Positions 1 to 5,236 of a DNA stretch of 5,765 nt are shown here, one piece after another. This stretch comes from Microcaldota archaeon. Its GTDB lineage: Archaea > Micrarchaeota > Micrarchaeia > Anstonellales > Anstonellaceae. The stretch lies in the NCBI GenBank assembly GCA_023248455.1, contig JAHFEN010000023.1, positions 2,513 through 8,277 on the forward strand. Direction: 5' to 3'. The notes beneath the pieces were generated by a model. That model made no database searches. It was given only the letters and a program-made list of their open reading frames with translations, and had not been told where the DNA came from. Positions within the stretch are counted from its first letter, which is position 1. Every line of letters starts with the position of its first letter. Made by a program: the position numbers and the translations under genes.

Positions 1-921
1 GACAAGCGCTTCTTCCATGACCATTGCGGAGTATTTCGCCTCATAAGGGCTCACGTGAACCGGGAACACCATGCCATCCAAGGGGAAATACGTCCTGAAC
101 ATTGCGTGGCTTTGGGGGATTTTCTCGTGGAACGCTGGAACTGACAGCCCGAATATCCTGCCGGCGTGCTGCTGCAAGCCTGCAAGCATATCGGCAATCT
201 CCCTTATCAGGCCGCCAAGGTCTATTTCCATGCGGCTTTCGACCATTTTGGATCTATTCCTGTTCTCCCCAGCCTCCACAATTCCCCTATGGCGCCCGAA
301 GCTTTCGGAAAGGGAGGGATAGATGTCAATAGCCAGCATTCTGCTCCCAGGTAGTCTGTAAAAATGCCTTTTAGGCACATGAAATGGCTTTTTCTTATGG
401 GGCACGCCTTCCATGGAGTGCAATTCTATGTAAAGTTTTGCAGTCCCATTCCGAGAAAAGAATTCTTGCATTGACGCACAGCGCGATTTCATGTCCTCGA
501 GCATGAGCATCGAGCCTGCGACCTCATTCACTGCATTTGTGGCAGCCCTAAATTTCGTCATAGTGTCGGAACCATGGACGTTGCCAGCTCCGGTTCCCTC
601 CTTTCTTGCCACTCCCCTTGCCACATCCTCGTTGAGCCTCCAGTAATTTCCGAGCCTTTTCCGCAGCTTCCAGCCCCTTTCCTGGGTATTACCCAGGTCT
701 ATTGTCAAGACGTCGGCGCCCGCCTCAATAATTCGGCTTGCGAATTTAGACCTGAATTTCGCGACTCCATTCCTCTCATTGGAGTGCGCTATGGCGAGTG
801 CAGCTTCATCAAGCCTTCCCACTGGCTGTTTTCCGCCTGGAAAAATCGGAACATCTGAAAACTTCGGCAAATTGCGCGAAGGTCCTTCTATTCTGCCGAA
901 AAGCATACTAAGTTCGCTCAT
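1..921 (-). CDS. M14-fold zinc hydrolase-like protein (AstE/AspA-like), partial
   Basis: An open frame of 307 codons starts at ATG 921 and is still open at the left edge, so the C-terminus is missing. Three spaced motifs suggest a zinc-dependent hydrolase of the succinylglutamate desuccinylase/aspartoacylase branch of the M14 fold. H46-S-N-E49 in AIAHSNERNG is like the HGNE zinc site. H168 in LYIELHS is like the DLHS third ligand. E216 in GIVEAGE is like the catalytic Glu in a T/V-E-A-G context. Between the first two, IDLGNT (74-79) followed by an Arg-rich stretch ending RLN (95-97) resembles the LGNP...R...LNR segment of that family. The family cleaves amide bonds of N-acylated amino acids or peptides; the substrate here is unknown. 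There is no signal peptide or membrane segment. A TATA-like box centred about 26 bases upstream implies a leaderless mRNA. N-formylglutamate amidohydrolase, with similar HS motifs, is the main alternative. The reading frame is secure; the function is an inference from motifs. Confidence 0.72.
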   Translation of the reverse strand, partial: MSELSMLFGRIEGPSRNLPKFSDVPIFPGGKQPVGRLDEAALAIAHSNERNGVAKFRSKFASRIIEAGADVLTIDLGNTQERGWKLRKRLGNYWRLNEDVARGVARKEGTGAGNVHGSDTMTKFRAATNAVNEVAGSMLMLEDMKSRCASMQEFFSRNGTAKLYIELHSMEGVPHKKKPFHVPKRHFYRLPGSRMLAIDIYPSLSESFGRHRGIVEAGENRNRSKMVESRMEIDLGGLIREIADMLAGLQQHAGRIFGLSVPAFHEKIPQSHAMFRTYFPLDGMVFPVHVSPYEAKYSAMVMEEALV

Positions 922-943
922 GAACAAGTTTGACACATAAAAC

Positions 944-951
944 AATATAAA
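944..951 (-). promoter_or_regulatory. TATA-like box of the gene starting at 921
   Basis: On the minus strand the sequence TTTATATT lies about 26 bases before ATG 921. That is the spacing expected if transcription starts at the start codon. No Shine-Dalgarno sequence is visible between the box and the ATG, which agrees with a leaderless transcript. Confidence 0.55.
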
Positions 952-1007
952 CTATAACTTCGCCTATGAGCGTATATGATGGAAAGGGGAGGGCCCTCAC
1001 CTTTTTA

Positions 1008-1199
1008 TCAGAACATCATTGCCGGGATCCCGAAGATATCGATTGCCTCTGCTTCGGGAAGCTGCACAGGGCCGTTCTCGGTTTGAAGGATTATGCTTGG
1101 GCCCAGTCTCCTGAACTTGGTCTCGATCTTCATGTTCCTCAGCCTGTCCACGACCTCCTTTATTTCCTCATAGGTCAGCTCGTCAATGTTTATTTTCAT
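1008..1199 (-). CDS. Hypothetical small protein, 63 aa
   Basis: I do not recognise this protein. Residues 6-21 (DELTYEEIKEVVDRLR) form a probable acidic amphipathic helix. A basic stretch (KIETKFRR) follows, then strand-like segments (SIILQTENGPVQL) and a hydrophobic tail ending GIPAMMF. This suggests a compact helix-plus-sheet domain, with no membrane segment or metal motif. I chose ATG 1199 because a Shine-Dalgarno match, GGTGATC, ends three bases before it; TTG 1211 and GTG 1208 are in frame but overlap that site. A TATA-like box at 1233-1240 would give a leader of about a dozen bases. The gene sits between maf and the M14-like gene on the same strand. The gaps (88 bases to 1287 and 86 bases to 922) and separate TATA boxes suggest independent transcription. 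The good ribosome site and promoter are the main reasons to call it real. Confidence 0.75.
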   Translation of the reverse strand: MKINIDELTYEEIKEVVDRLRNMKIETKFRRLGPSIILQTENGPVQLPEAEAIDIFGIPAMMF

Positions 1200-1202
1200 C
1201 CT

Positions 1203-1209
1203 GATCACC
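1203..1209 (-). promoter_or_regulatory. Shine-Dalgarno site deciding the 1199 start
   Basis: GGTGATC on the minus strand is complementary to the usual 3' end of archaeal 16S rRNA and lies three bases before ATG 1199. It overlaps the alternative TTG and GTG starts, so it argues for ATG 1199. Confidence 0.6.
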
Positions 1210-1232
1210 AAGTAAAGCTGCGCCTTTTCCGC

Positions 1233-1240
1233 TATATAAA
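1233..1240 (-). promoter_or_regulatory. TATA-like box of the 63-aa gene
   Basis: TTTATATA on the minus strand lies about 37 bases before ATG 1199. Transcription starting about 25 bases downstream would leave a short leader that still contains the GGTGATC ribosome site. Confidence 0.5.
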
Positions 1241-1287
1241 GAGGGGCAGACGGAAGAATGCCGGTGGAAACGACACGAAAAACAACA

Positions 1288-1836
1288 CTAGCTAATAAGC
1301 ATTCTCAATCTTTTTATCGGCAGCCCCACAACAGTTTCCTTCTCGCCTTTCACCCTTGCCACAAGCTTCCGTCCCAAGCCTGAAACATCATAGCAGCCCG
1401 CGCGCCCTTTCCACTCCCCTGTTTTCAAGTAACCATCAATTGTTTTTGAGTCAAGCTTTTTCATCCGCACCGATGCTTTCACCGTGTAATTCACGCATTT
1501 CCCGCCAGAAAACAGGACTGCCACGCCAGTAACAACTGCGTGCGTTTTGCCAGAAAGCTCGCGAAGTATTCTTCCCGCAGCCTTTGCATCATCCGTCTTT
1601 CTGTATGTTCTCCTGCCCCTGTAAGCAATCGTATCCGCGCCAATCACGACCGCATTTTTCACCCTTCCAGCAACTGCCCTTGCCTTCATGAGCGCCAGCC
1701 TCACTGCGGCTGAGGGGAACTCTTCGCCAGGATGGATCCGCTCATCAATTTTCGCAGCCCTTGCGGAACACTTTCCCGCAATCCTTTCCATCAACCGTTT
1801 TCTTCTGGGCGAAGCGGACGCGAGCACGATTTTCAT
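1288..1836 (-). CDS. maf: Maf-family nucleoside triphosphate pyrophosphatase
   Basis: This cytosolic enzyme of 182 residues is close to the usual Maf length. The family hydrolyses non-canonical or pyrimidine nucleoside triphosphates to the monophosphate and pyrophosphate, which is seen as house-cleaning of the nucleotide pool. Visible motifs are the N-terminal loop LASASPRRKRL (5-15), IDER (30-33) with the conserved Glu at 32, GADT (66-69) with the catalytic Asp at 68, the dA...L..LSGKTH region (about 83-99), and the C-terminal VVGLP (169-173). Some usual positions differ. The KP pair is K80-T, the dKAGxY motif reads GRAGCYD with R145, and the usual Gln after it is Ser (152). Substrate choice therefore cannot be assigned by analogy. 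ATG 1836 is the natural family start and lies about 25 bases from a TATA-like box, so the mRNA is probably leaderless. The next gene on this strand starts 88 bases downstream of the stop. Confidence 0.9.
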   Translation of the reverse strand: MKIVLASASPRRKRLMERIAGKCSARAAKIDERIHPGEEFPSAAVRLALMKARAVAGRVKNAVVIGADTIAYRGRRTYRKTDDAKAAGRILRELSGKTHAVVTGVAVLFSGGKCVNYTVKASVRMKKLDSKTIDGYLKTGEWKGRAGCYDVSGLGRKLVARVKGEKETVVGLPIKRLRMLIS

Positions 1837-1856
1837 GAGGGGATTCTGTTACACAC

Positions 1857-1865
1857 CTTTAAATA
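1857..1865 (-). promoter_or_regulatory. TATA-like box of maf, possibly bidirectional
   Basis: TATTTAAAG on the minus strand is centred 25 bases before ATG 1836, matching a leaderless start. The core is nearly palindromic, reading CTTTAAATA on the plus strand, so plus-strand firing is also possible. It is followed on the minus strand by GTGTGTAACA, a ten-base sequence that recurs next to the box at 5079-5086. Confidence 0.55.
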
Positions 1866-1939
1866 GCGGGAATGCGGCAGGATTATCATGGCAGCAACGC
1901 CAACTGAGACCCATTCTTCCTGCTCCTGTTGCTAGCCGC

Positions 1940-1962
1940 GCGAAGTTGCCGCTCAACTTTGC
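1940..1962. other. Hairpin in the non-coding block before the transsulfuration operon
   Basis: Bases 1940-1948 can pair with 1954-1962 in a nine-pair stem with one G-U pair and a five-base loop (CCGCT); the core is AAGTTG/CAACTT. It lies about 25 bases upstream of the TATA-like box at 1988. It could be an operator for a dimeric regulator or a structure in a plus-strand RNA starting near 1887. The rest of 1866-1985 shows no gene, tRNA or repeat that I can recognise. Confidence 0.35.
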
Positions 1963-1981
1963 TTCCTTATTGCCGCGTAAT

Positions 1982-1995
1982 GTGAAATTTAAATG
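1982..1995 (+). promoter_or_regulatory. Promoter (BRE-like plus TATA-like box) of the transsulfuration operon
   Basis: GTGAAA followed by TTTAAATG resembles a TFB-recognition element directly before a TATA box. Transcription would start near 2015, leaving a leader of roughly 50 bases before ATG 2063. The alternative GTG start at 2006 would then lie upstream of the transcript start. Confidence 0.5.
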
Positions 1996-2013
1996 AAAAA
2001 TAGGGGTGAATAG

Positions 2014-2055
2014 ATGGAAAGGAGTTTGCTTTGCAGCCGGAAAATGCCAGCCTGA
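2014..2055 (+). other. Possible 13-codon upstream open frame
   Basis: ATG 2014 opens a frame encoding MERSLLCSRKMPA and stops at TGA 2053-2055, seven bases before ATG 2063. It is out of frame with the downstream gene. Its ATG sits almost exactly where the promoter at 1982-1995 should start transcription, and AGGGGTGA (2002-2009) precedes it. It could be a leaderless leader peptide before a cysteine-forming operon, or chance. Confidence 0.25.
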
Positions 2056-2062
2056 TTCGGAA

Positions 2063-3043
2063 ATGGCTTATTTTGAAAACGTCCTTCAGAAGATAGGCAA
2101 CACGCCCCTCATTCGTCTCAGCAGGCTTTCCTTTGGCCTCAAGCCAGCAATCCTCGCCAAAGTGGAATCGTTCAACCCGGGCGGGAGCACAAAAGACAGG
2201 ATAGGCATCCAGATGATACTCGATGCTGAGGAAAAGGGCCTCTTGAAGCCTGGCGGCACCATCGTGGAACCGACCTCGGGCAACACCGGCGTCGGCCTAG
2301 CCATGGTCGCCTCGCTTCGCAGCTACAGGGTCATATTCACCATGTCGGAAAAGATGAGCCGCGAAAAGGAGGCGCTTCTGCGCGCTTACGGTGCAGAAGT
2401 CATACGCACCCCCTCGTTCGTATCACACGACGACAAGCGAAGCTGCTACCACGTGGCGGAGAGGCTGGCAGCAGAAATACCAGGCGCCTTCTCGCCCAAC
2501 CAGTATTACAATTCTGGCAATCCGCAGGCGCACTACCTTTACACTGGCCCGGAAATATGGAGGGACACAGGCGGGAAAATATCCCATCTTGTGGCAGGCA
2601 TGGGCACAGGCGGCACCATAACCGGAATTGCCCGATACCTCAAGGAAAAGAACAGGGGGATAAGAATAATCGGCGCAGACCCAGAGGGATCGCTCTACAC
2701 GCACGAGCACCGCAAGGCTGGCTGGATCCTGCGTCCCTACAAGACAGAGGGCATAGGCCAGGACTTCCTGCCAGGCATAATGGAACTCGGGCTGGTGGAT
2801 GAAGTGGTCACTGTGAGCGACCGCGACGCATTCCTCACCGCCCGCAGGCTGGCGCGCGAGGAGGCGCTGCTGGTGGGCGGCTCTTCGGGCGCAGCGGTTT
2901 TCGCAGCCCTAAAAGCCGCGCAAAAGCTCAGCGAGGACGATGTGCTCGTAGTCGTGCTGCCCGACACAGGTCGGAACTATCTTTCCACGATTTTCAACGA
3001 CGACTGGATGAAGGCAAACGGATTTTTGGAGGCGAAGAAATGA
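2063..3043 (+). CDS. Cystathionine beta-synthase-type PLP enzyme, catalytic core only
   Basis: This fold-type II PLP enzyme of 326 residues would condense homocysteine with serine (or O-acetylserine) to cystathionine. Numbering from ATG 2063: IGNTPL near 11-16, the PLP lysine K44 in NPGGSTKDR, the phosphate loop TSGNTG at 71-76, GTGGT at 181-185, and GGSSGAA at 272-278. Features closer to cystathionine beta-synthase than to O-acetylserine sulfhydrylase are EKMSREKEALLRAYGAEV, GTGGTITGIARYLKEK, GADPEGS, and the ending IFNDDWMKANGFL, which is like that of actinobacterial Cbs. Unlike many such enzymes it ends there, with no C-terminal CBS-domain pair and no N-terminal haem segment. I prefer ATG 2063 (MAYFENVLQKIGNTP) because families start there. 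An in-frame GTG at 2006 would add 19 unconserved residues and lacks a ribosome site. The stop overlaps the next gene by four bases (ATGA). Cysteine synthase is the alternative name many pipelines would give. Confidence 0.9.
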   Translation: MAYFENVLQKIGNTPLIRLSRLSFGLKPAILAKVESFNPGGSTKDRIGIQMILDAEEKGLLKPGGTIVEPTSGNTGVGLAMVASLRSYRVIFTMSEKMSREKEALLRAYGAEVIRTPSFVSHDDKRSCYHVAERLAAEIPGAFSPNQYYNSGNPQAHYLYTGPEIWRDTGGKISHLVAGMGTGGTITGIARYLKEKNRGIRIIGADPEGSLYTHEHRKAGWILRPYKTEGIGQDFLPGIMELGLVDEVVTVSDRDAFLTARRLAREEALLVGGSSGAAVFAALKAAQKLSEDDVLVVVLPDTGRNYLSTIFNDDWMKANGFLEAKK

Positions 3044-4206
3044 AATTTTCCACAAAGGCAGTTCACATAGGCGAAAAACCTGATTTTTCCGATGGCGCAA
3101 GCGGCGATGTAGTGGTGCCGCTGCACCTTTCCGCCACGTTCGCTCGCAGGGAAATAGGCAAGCCCACGGGCGGCTACGAGTACTCCCGCAGCGGCAACCC
3201 GACGCGCAACGCGCTTGAGAAAAAGCTCGCTGCACTTGAAGGGGCAGAGTACGGCCTGGCATTTGCCTCGGGCCTTGCAGCCGAAACCACGCTTCTTCTA
3301 TCTCTTCTCAAGTCAGGCGACCACGTGGTGGCATCGGACGACATTTACGGCGGCACGCGCAGGCTTTTTGCCAGCATATTCGAAAAATTCGGCATTGGGT
3401 TCACTTACGCTGACACAACAGGTGCCGCAGCAGTGGTAAGAGCCTTCAGGAAAAACACCAGGCTTCTCTTCCTTGAAACGCCCACCAACCCCCTCCTCAA
3501 ATTATCAGACATCCAAACACTCTCACAGCTTGCGCACGAGCGCAGCATAACCGTGGCAGTGGACAACACTTTTGCCAGCCCTTACCTCCAGCAGCCCATT
3601 TTGCTCGGGGCGGACATAGCGCTTCACAGCACCACCAAATACATCAACGGGCACTCAGACTCCGTAGGCGGCGCCATAATGCTTTCTGACTCGCAGCTCC
3701 ACAAACAGCTCCGCTTCTTCCAGAACGCGGCAGGCGCCATACTCTCCCCTTTTGACAGCTTTCTCACGCTGCGCGGCATAAAGACGCTTGCAGTGCGCAT
3801 GGAAAAGCACAGCTCAAACGCAATGGAAATCGCAGAATTCCTGTCATCCCATCAAAAGGTCAAGAGCACCATATACCCCGGCCTCCCATCCCACCCACAG
3901 CACGAACTCGCAAAAAGACAGATGATGGGTTTCGGAGGCATTATCTCGTTCGAAATACAAGGCGGCCTCCCTTCTGCGCGAAAATTCCTGTCAAGCTTGG
4001 AGCTTTTCCACCTGGCAGAAAGCCTTGGGGGCGTGGAATCTCTTGCCGAGCACCCGGCCAGCATGACGCACGCCTCGGTTCCCGCTTCCGCGCGCAAAAA
4101 ACTGGGCATCACCGATTCGCTCATCCGCCTGTCAGTCGGCATAGAGGACGTACCGGACCTCATAGATGACCTTAACTCGGCTTTGAGTATTACTTATCCA
4201 AAATAG
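3040..4206 (+). CDS. Cystathionine gamma-lyase / gamma-synthase family PLP enzyme
   Basis: This is a full-length (388 residues) Cys/Met-metabolism fold-type I PLP enzyme. Key sites are YSRSGNPTR (48-56, with Y48 and R50 contacting cofactor phosphate of the neighbouring subunit), ASGLAA (76-81), Y103 in DIYGGT as the ring-stacking residue, ETPTNP (146-151), D175 in VDNTFASP, and the Schiff-base lysine K200 in HSTTKYINGHSD. Also visible are ESLGGVESL with E333, and R363 in LIRLSVGIED, which binds the substrate carboxylate. Lyase and synthase are hard to separate by sequence. The translationally coupled upstream cystathionine beta-synthase-type gene argues for the lyase, splitting cystathionine to cysteine, ammonia and 2-oxobutyrate. 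If the upstream enzyme instead makes cysteine from O-acetylserine, this one could be the forward gamma-synthase. It acts as a cytosolic tetramer in known relatives. The stop is followed at once by the next gene's promoter. Confidence 0.92.
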   Translation: MKFSTKAVHIGEKPDFSDGASGDVVVPLHLSATFARREIGKPTGGYEYSRSGNPTRNALEKKLAALEGAEYGLAFASGLAAETTLLLSLLKSGDHVVASDDIYGGTRRLFASIFEKFGIGFTYADTTGAAAVVRAFRKNTRLLFLETPTNPLLKLSDIQTLSQLAHERSITVAVDNTFASPYLQQPILLGADIALHSTTKYINGHSDSVGGAIMLSDSQLHKQLRFFQNAAGAILSPFDSFLTLRGIKTLAVRMEKHSSNAMEIAEFLSSHQKVKSTIYPGLPSHPQHELAKRQMMGFGGIISFEIQGGLPSARKFLSSLELFHLAESLGGVESLAEHPASMTHASVPASARKKLGITDSLIRLSVGIEDVPDLIDDLNSALSITYPK

Positions 4207-4213
4207 AGTTAGC

Positions 4214-4222
4214 TTTTTATAT
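4214..4222 (+). promoter_or_regulatory. TATA-like box of the 261-aa gene
   Basis: TTTTTATAT just after the stop of the gamma-lyase gene would start transcription near 4243. That leaves a leader of about 20 bases containing the ribosome site GAGGTG at 4253-4258. The 261-residue gene therefore probably has its own promoter rather than belonging to the transsulfuration operon. Confidence 0.5.
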
Positions 4223-4252
4223 GTTATTTGACATAAAACAACAATAACAGGA

Positions 4253-4258
4253 GAGGTG
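4253..4258 (+). promoter_or_regulatory. Shine-Dalgarno site for ATG 4264
   Basis: GAGGTG lies five bases before ATG 4264 and matches the archaeal anti-Shine-Dalgarno core. It supports this start over the in-frame ATG at 4291, which has no such site. Confidence 0.6.
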
Positions 4259-4263
4259 GAACT

Positions 4264-5049
4264 ATGAATGCAGCGTTGAAACAATCAACCATGGCCGTAC
4301 AGCTTAAAGTGGGCACCTATCTGAATCCAGATAGGGTTCTTGACCGTTTCTCATCAGCCTTTTCCAAGAGAGCGCATGGCGAGGGCATAACGGTCTCAAC
4401 CCATACAGGCAAGCCAAGTGACTTCACGCTGATAGTAGGAATGGCAAAGGGGAATAATCCTGAAGCAAGGGGGCTTGACGTCAAATATGCGCATAACCCG
4501 AAGGAAGCCTGGGCAATTTACAATAATGTTCTTGAAGTGCTCGGAAATAAAAAATCTTCTGCCATCGGTAACAGGAACGAGCCAGTTCGCCCGCTATACA
4601 ACCGTGCAGGGATTAGTGAAGCCATTATTAATGTCATGTACGCTGCCCTCAATCCGTCAAACGGTGCAAATCATGGGGCTCCTGTTCCCAGACTCGATTC
4701 ATTGAGCATGTGCCAGGTTAACGATGTCAACACTGCTCTTTCAGGATACGCTGACGGAAGTAATACATTTGAGGTTGCGATGAACGACCTTCAGGGCGTT
4801 GTAAGAAAGCACACCATCTGGTCTATGGGAACTTCACTCCCCTACCCATTCAACGAGGTGGAGCGGATGATGAGAAGCTTTGAAGCTTACAGCGATCTTT
4901 TCATGCCTGGCAAGCGGGGGGTAAGAGTTCGCCTGGGCTTTTCGACCAACGCTGCAGACATGGCAAACCTGAAGAACGACTCATACGTGGAATCGATTGC
5001 CATTGGGATTGTACAGGGCTTGAAGCAAGTATTGCAGCCTCAAGGCTGA
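4264..5049 (+). CDS. Hypothetical protein, divergent amidase-like (Amidase_3 resemblance), 261 aa
   Basis: I do not recognise this protein outright. Two stretches resemble N-acetylmuramoyl-L-alanine amidase (Amidase_3). SDFTLIVGMAKGNNPEARG (52-70) parallels the ADxxxSIHxN...ARG segment, with helix-forming sequence after it. RVRLGFSTNAADMANLKND (221-239), followed by YVESIAIGIVQGL, parallels the LVELGFLSNPxD...L segment and the last helix. The positions of the zinc His (G59) and catalytic Glu (R223) are replaced, and the N-terminal DPGHGG site is absent, so an active amidase is unlikely. The middle (about 130-215) is unlike the family and would be an insertion. No signal peptide or membrane helix is visible, so action in the cytosol is likely, perhaps as a binding or structural protein. 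The gene has its own TATA-like box and a GAGGTG site five bases before ATG. It seems less GC-rich than the operon before it. The fold assignment is tentative. Confidence 0.8.
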   Translation: MNAALKQSTMAVQLKVGTYLNPDRVLDRFSSAFSKRAHGEGITVSTHTGKPSDFTLIVGMAKGNNPEARGLDVKYAHNPKEAWAIYNNVLEVLGNKKSSAIGNRNEPVRPLYNRAGISEAIINVMYAALNPSNGANHGAPVPRLDSLSMCQVNDVNTALSGYADGSNTFEVAMNDLQGVVRKHTIWSMGTSLPYPFNEVERMMRSFEAYSDLFMPGKRGVRVRLGFSTNAADMANLKNDSYVESIAIGIVQGLKQVLQPQG

Positions 5050-5078
5050 AACTGATCTGAGCATTTTTGTTACACACA

Positions 5079-5086
5079 TATAAATA
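5079..5086 (+). promoter_or_regulatory. TATA-like box before the structured region and the orphan genes
   Basis: TATAAATA at this place would start plus-strand transcription near 5108. It is preceded directly by TGTTACACAC (5068-5077), the same ten bases that flank the TATA-like box of maf. No other TATA-like box is visible before the gene at 5303, so this may drive that gene through a leader of about 195 bases. Minus-strand use (TATTTATA) would run antisense to the 261-residue gene. Confidence 0.45.
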
Positions 5087-5101
5087 CGAGTACAAGCAGA
5101 A

Positions 5102-5170
5102 ATGATGCTAGAGTGCTATTATGGAAAACCCTGCAACGCGCAACGGATCTTTCTCATTGTCTAGCATCAT
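5102..5170. repeat. Perfect 11-bp inverted repeat with 47-base interior
   Basis: ATGATGCTAGA at 5102-5112 is exactly complementary in reverse to TCTAGCATCAT at 5160-5170. The left arm overlaps the expected transcription start of the promoter at 5079-5086, and the interior holds a short direct repeat (GCAACGC/GCAACGG). It may be an RNA stem in the leader, a protein-binding site, or the ends of a tiny mobile remnant; no target duplication is evident. Confidence 0.5.
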
Positions 5171-5198
5171 CGCTTACAACATCCTTATCCTGAACTAG
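5121..5198 (+). CDS. Possible 25-aa mini-gene
   Basis: ATG 5121 opens a 25-codon frame with the sequence MENPATRNGSFSLSSIIAYN then ILILN and a TAG stop. It begins about 13 bases after the start expected from the TATA-like box at 5079-5086, with only a weak GAGTG ribosome-site resemblance. The C-terminal half is hydrophobic but short. It overlaps the right arm of the inverted repeat, so it could be a leader peptide whose translation affects the stem. It could equally be chance, and nothing here proves translation. Confidence 0.2.
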   Translation: MENPATRNGSFSLSSIIAYNILILN

Positions 5199-5203
5199 AT
5201 TTC

Positions 5204-5236
5204 CCTCCTGGGTGGCCTGGCAAGTGGCCCGGGAGG
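5204..5236 (+). other. GC-rich hairpin in the untranslated leader
   Basis: Bases 5204-5213 (CCTCCTGGGT) can pair with 5227-5236 (GCCCGGGAGG) over ten positions, two of them G-U, leaving a 13-base loop. No run of T follows, so it does not look like a simple terminator. With the inverted repeat just upstream, it makes 5100-5300 look like a structured leader or a small RNA gene. I could not match it to tRNA, 5S, SRP or RNase P RNA. Confidence 0.4.

Noticed and set aside
574..858. Plus-strand 94-aa open frame
   Set aside because: It lies wholly antisense to the continuous M14-like frame and has no start signals.
989..998. GAGGGCCCTC palindrome as a terminator of the 63-aa gene
   Set aside because: There is no loop and no following T run on the minus strand, so a ten-base palindrome alone does not support a terminator.
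966..1295. Plus-strand 109-aa open frame
   Set aside because: It is antisense to the well-signalled 63-residue gene and has low-complexity, implausible protein content.
1688..1996. Plus-strand 102-aa open frame over the divergent intergenic region
   Set aside because: Its first half is antisense to maf, and the rest crosses two promoters and a hairpin without protein-like features.
2006..2062. GTG start adding 19 residues to the beta-synthase
   Set aside because: The extra residues do not resemble family N-termini, no ribosome site precedes GTG 2006, and the likely transcript start is downstream of it.
4873..4886. Double AAGCTT in the 261-aa gene
   Set aside because: Two six-base palindromes two bases apart in coding sequence carry no sign of function.
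5063..5068. Short T run after the 261-aa gene as an archaeal terminator
   Set aside because: Five T residues alone are too weak to call, although T-rich termination here is possible.
5102..5170. Inverted repeat as a C/D-box guide RNA or tRNA
   Set aside because: ATGATGC is only a near match to box C, no matching D box is placed correctly, and no T-arm or anticodon arm can be drawn.
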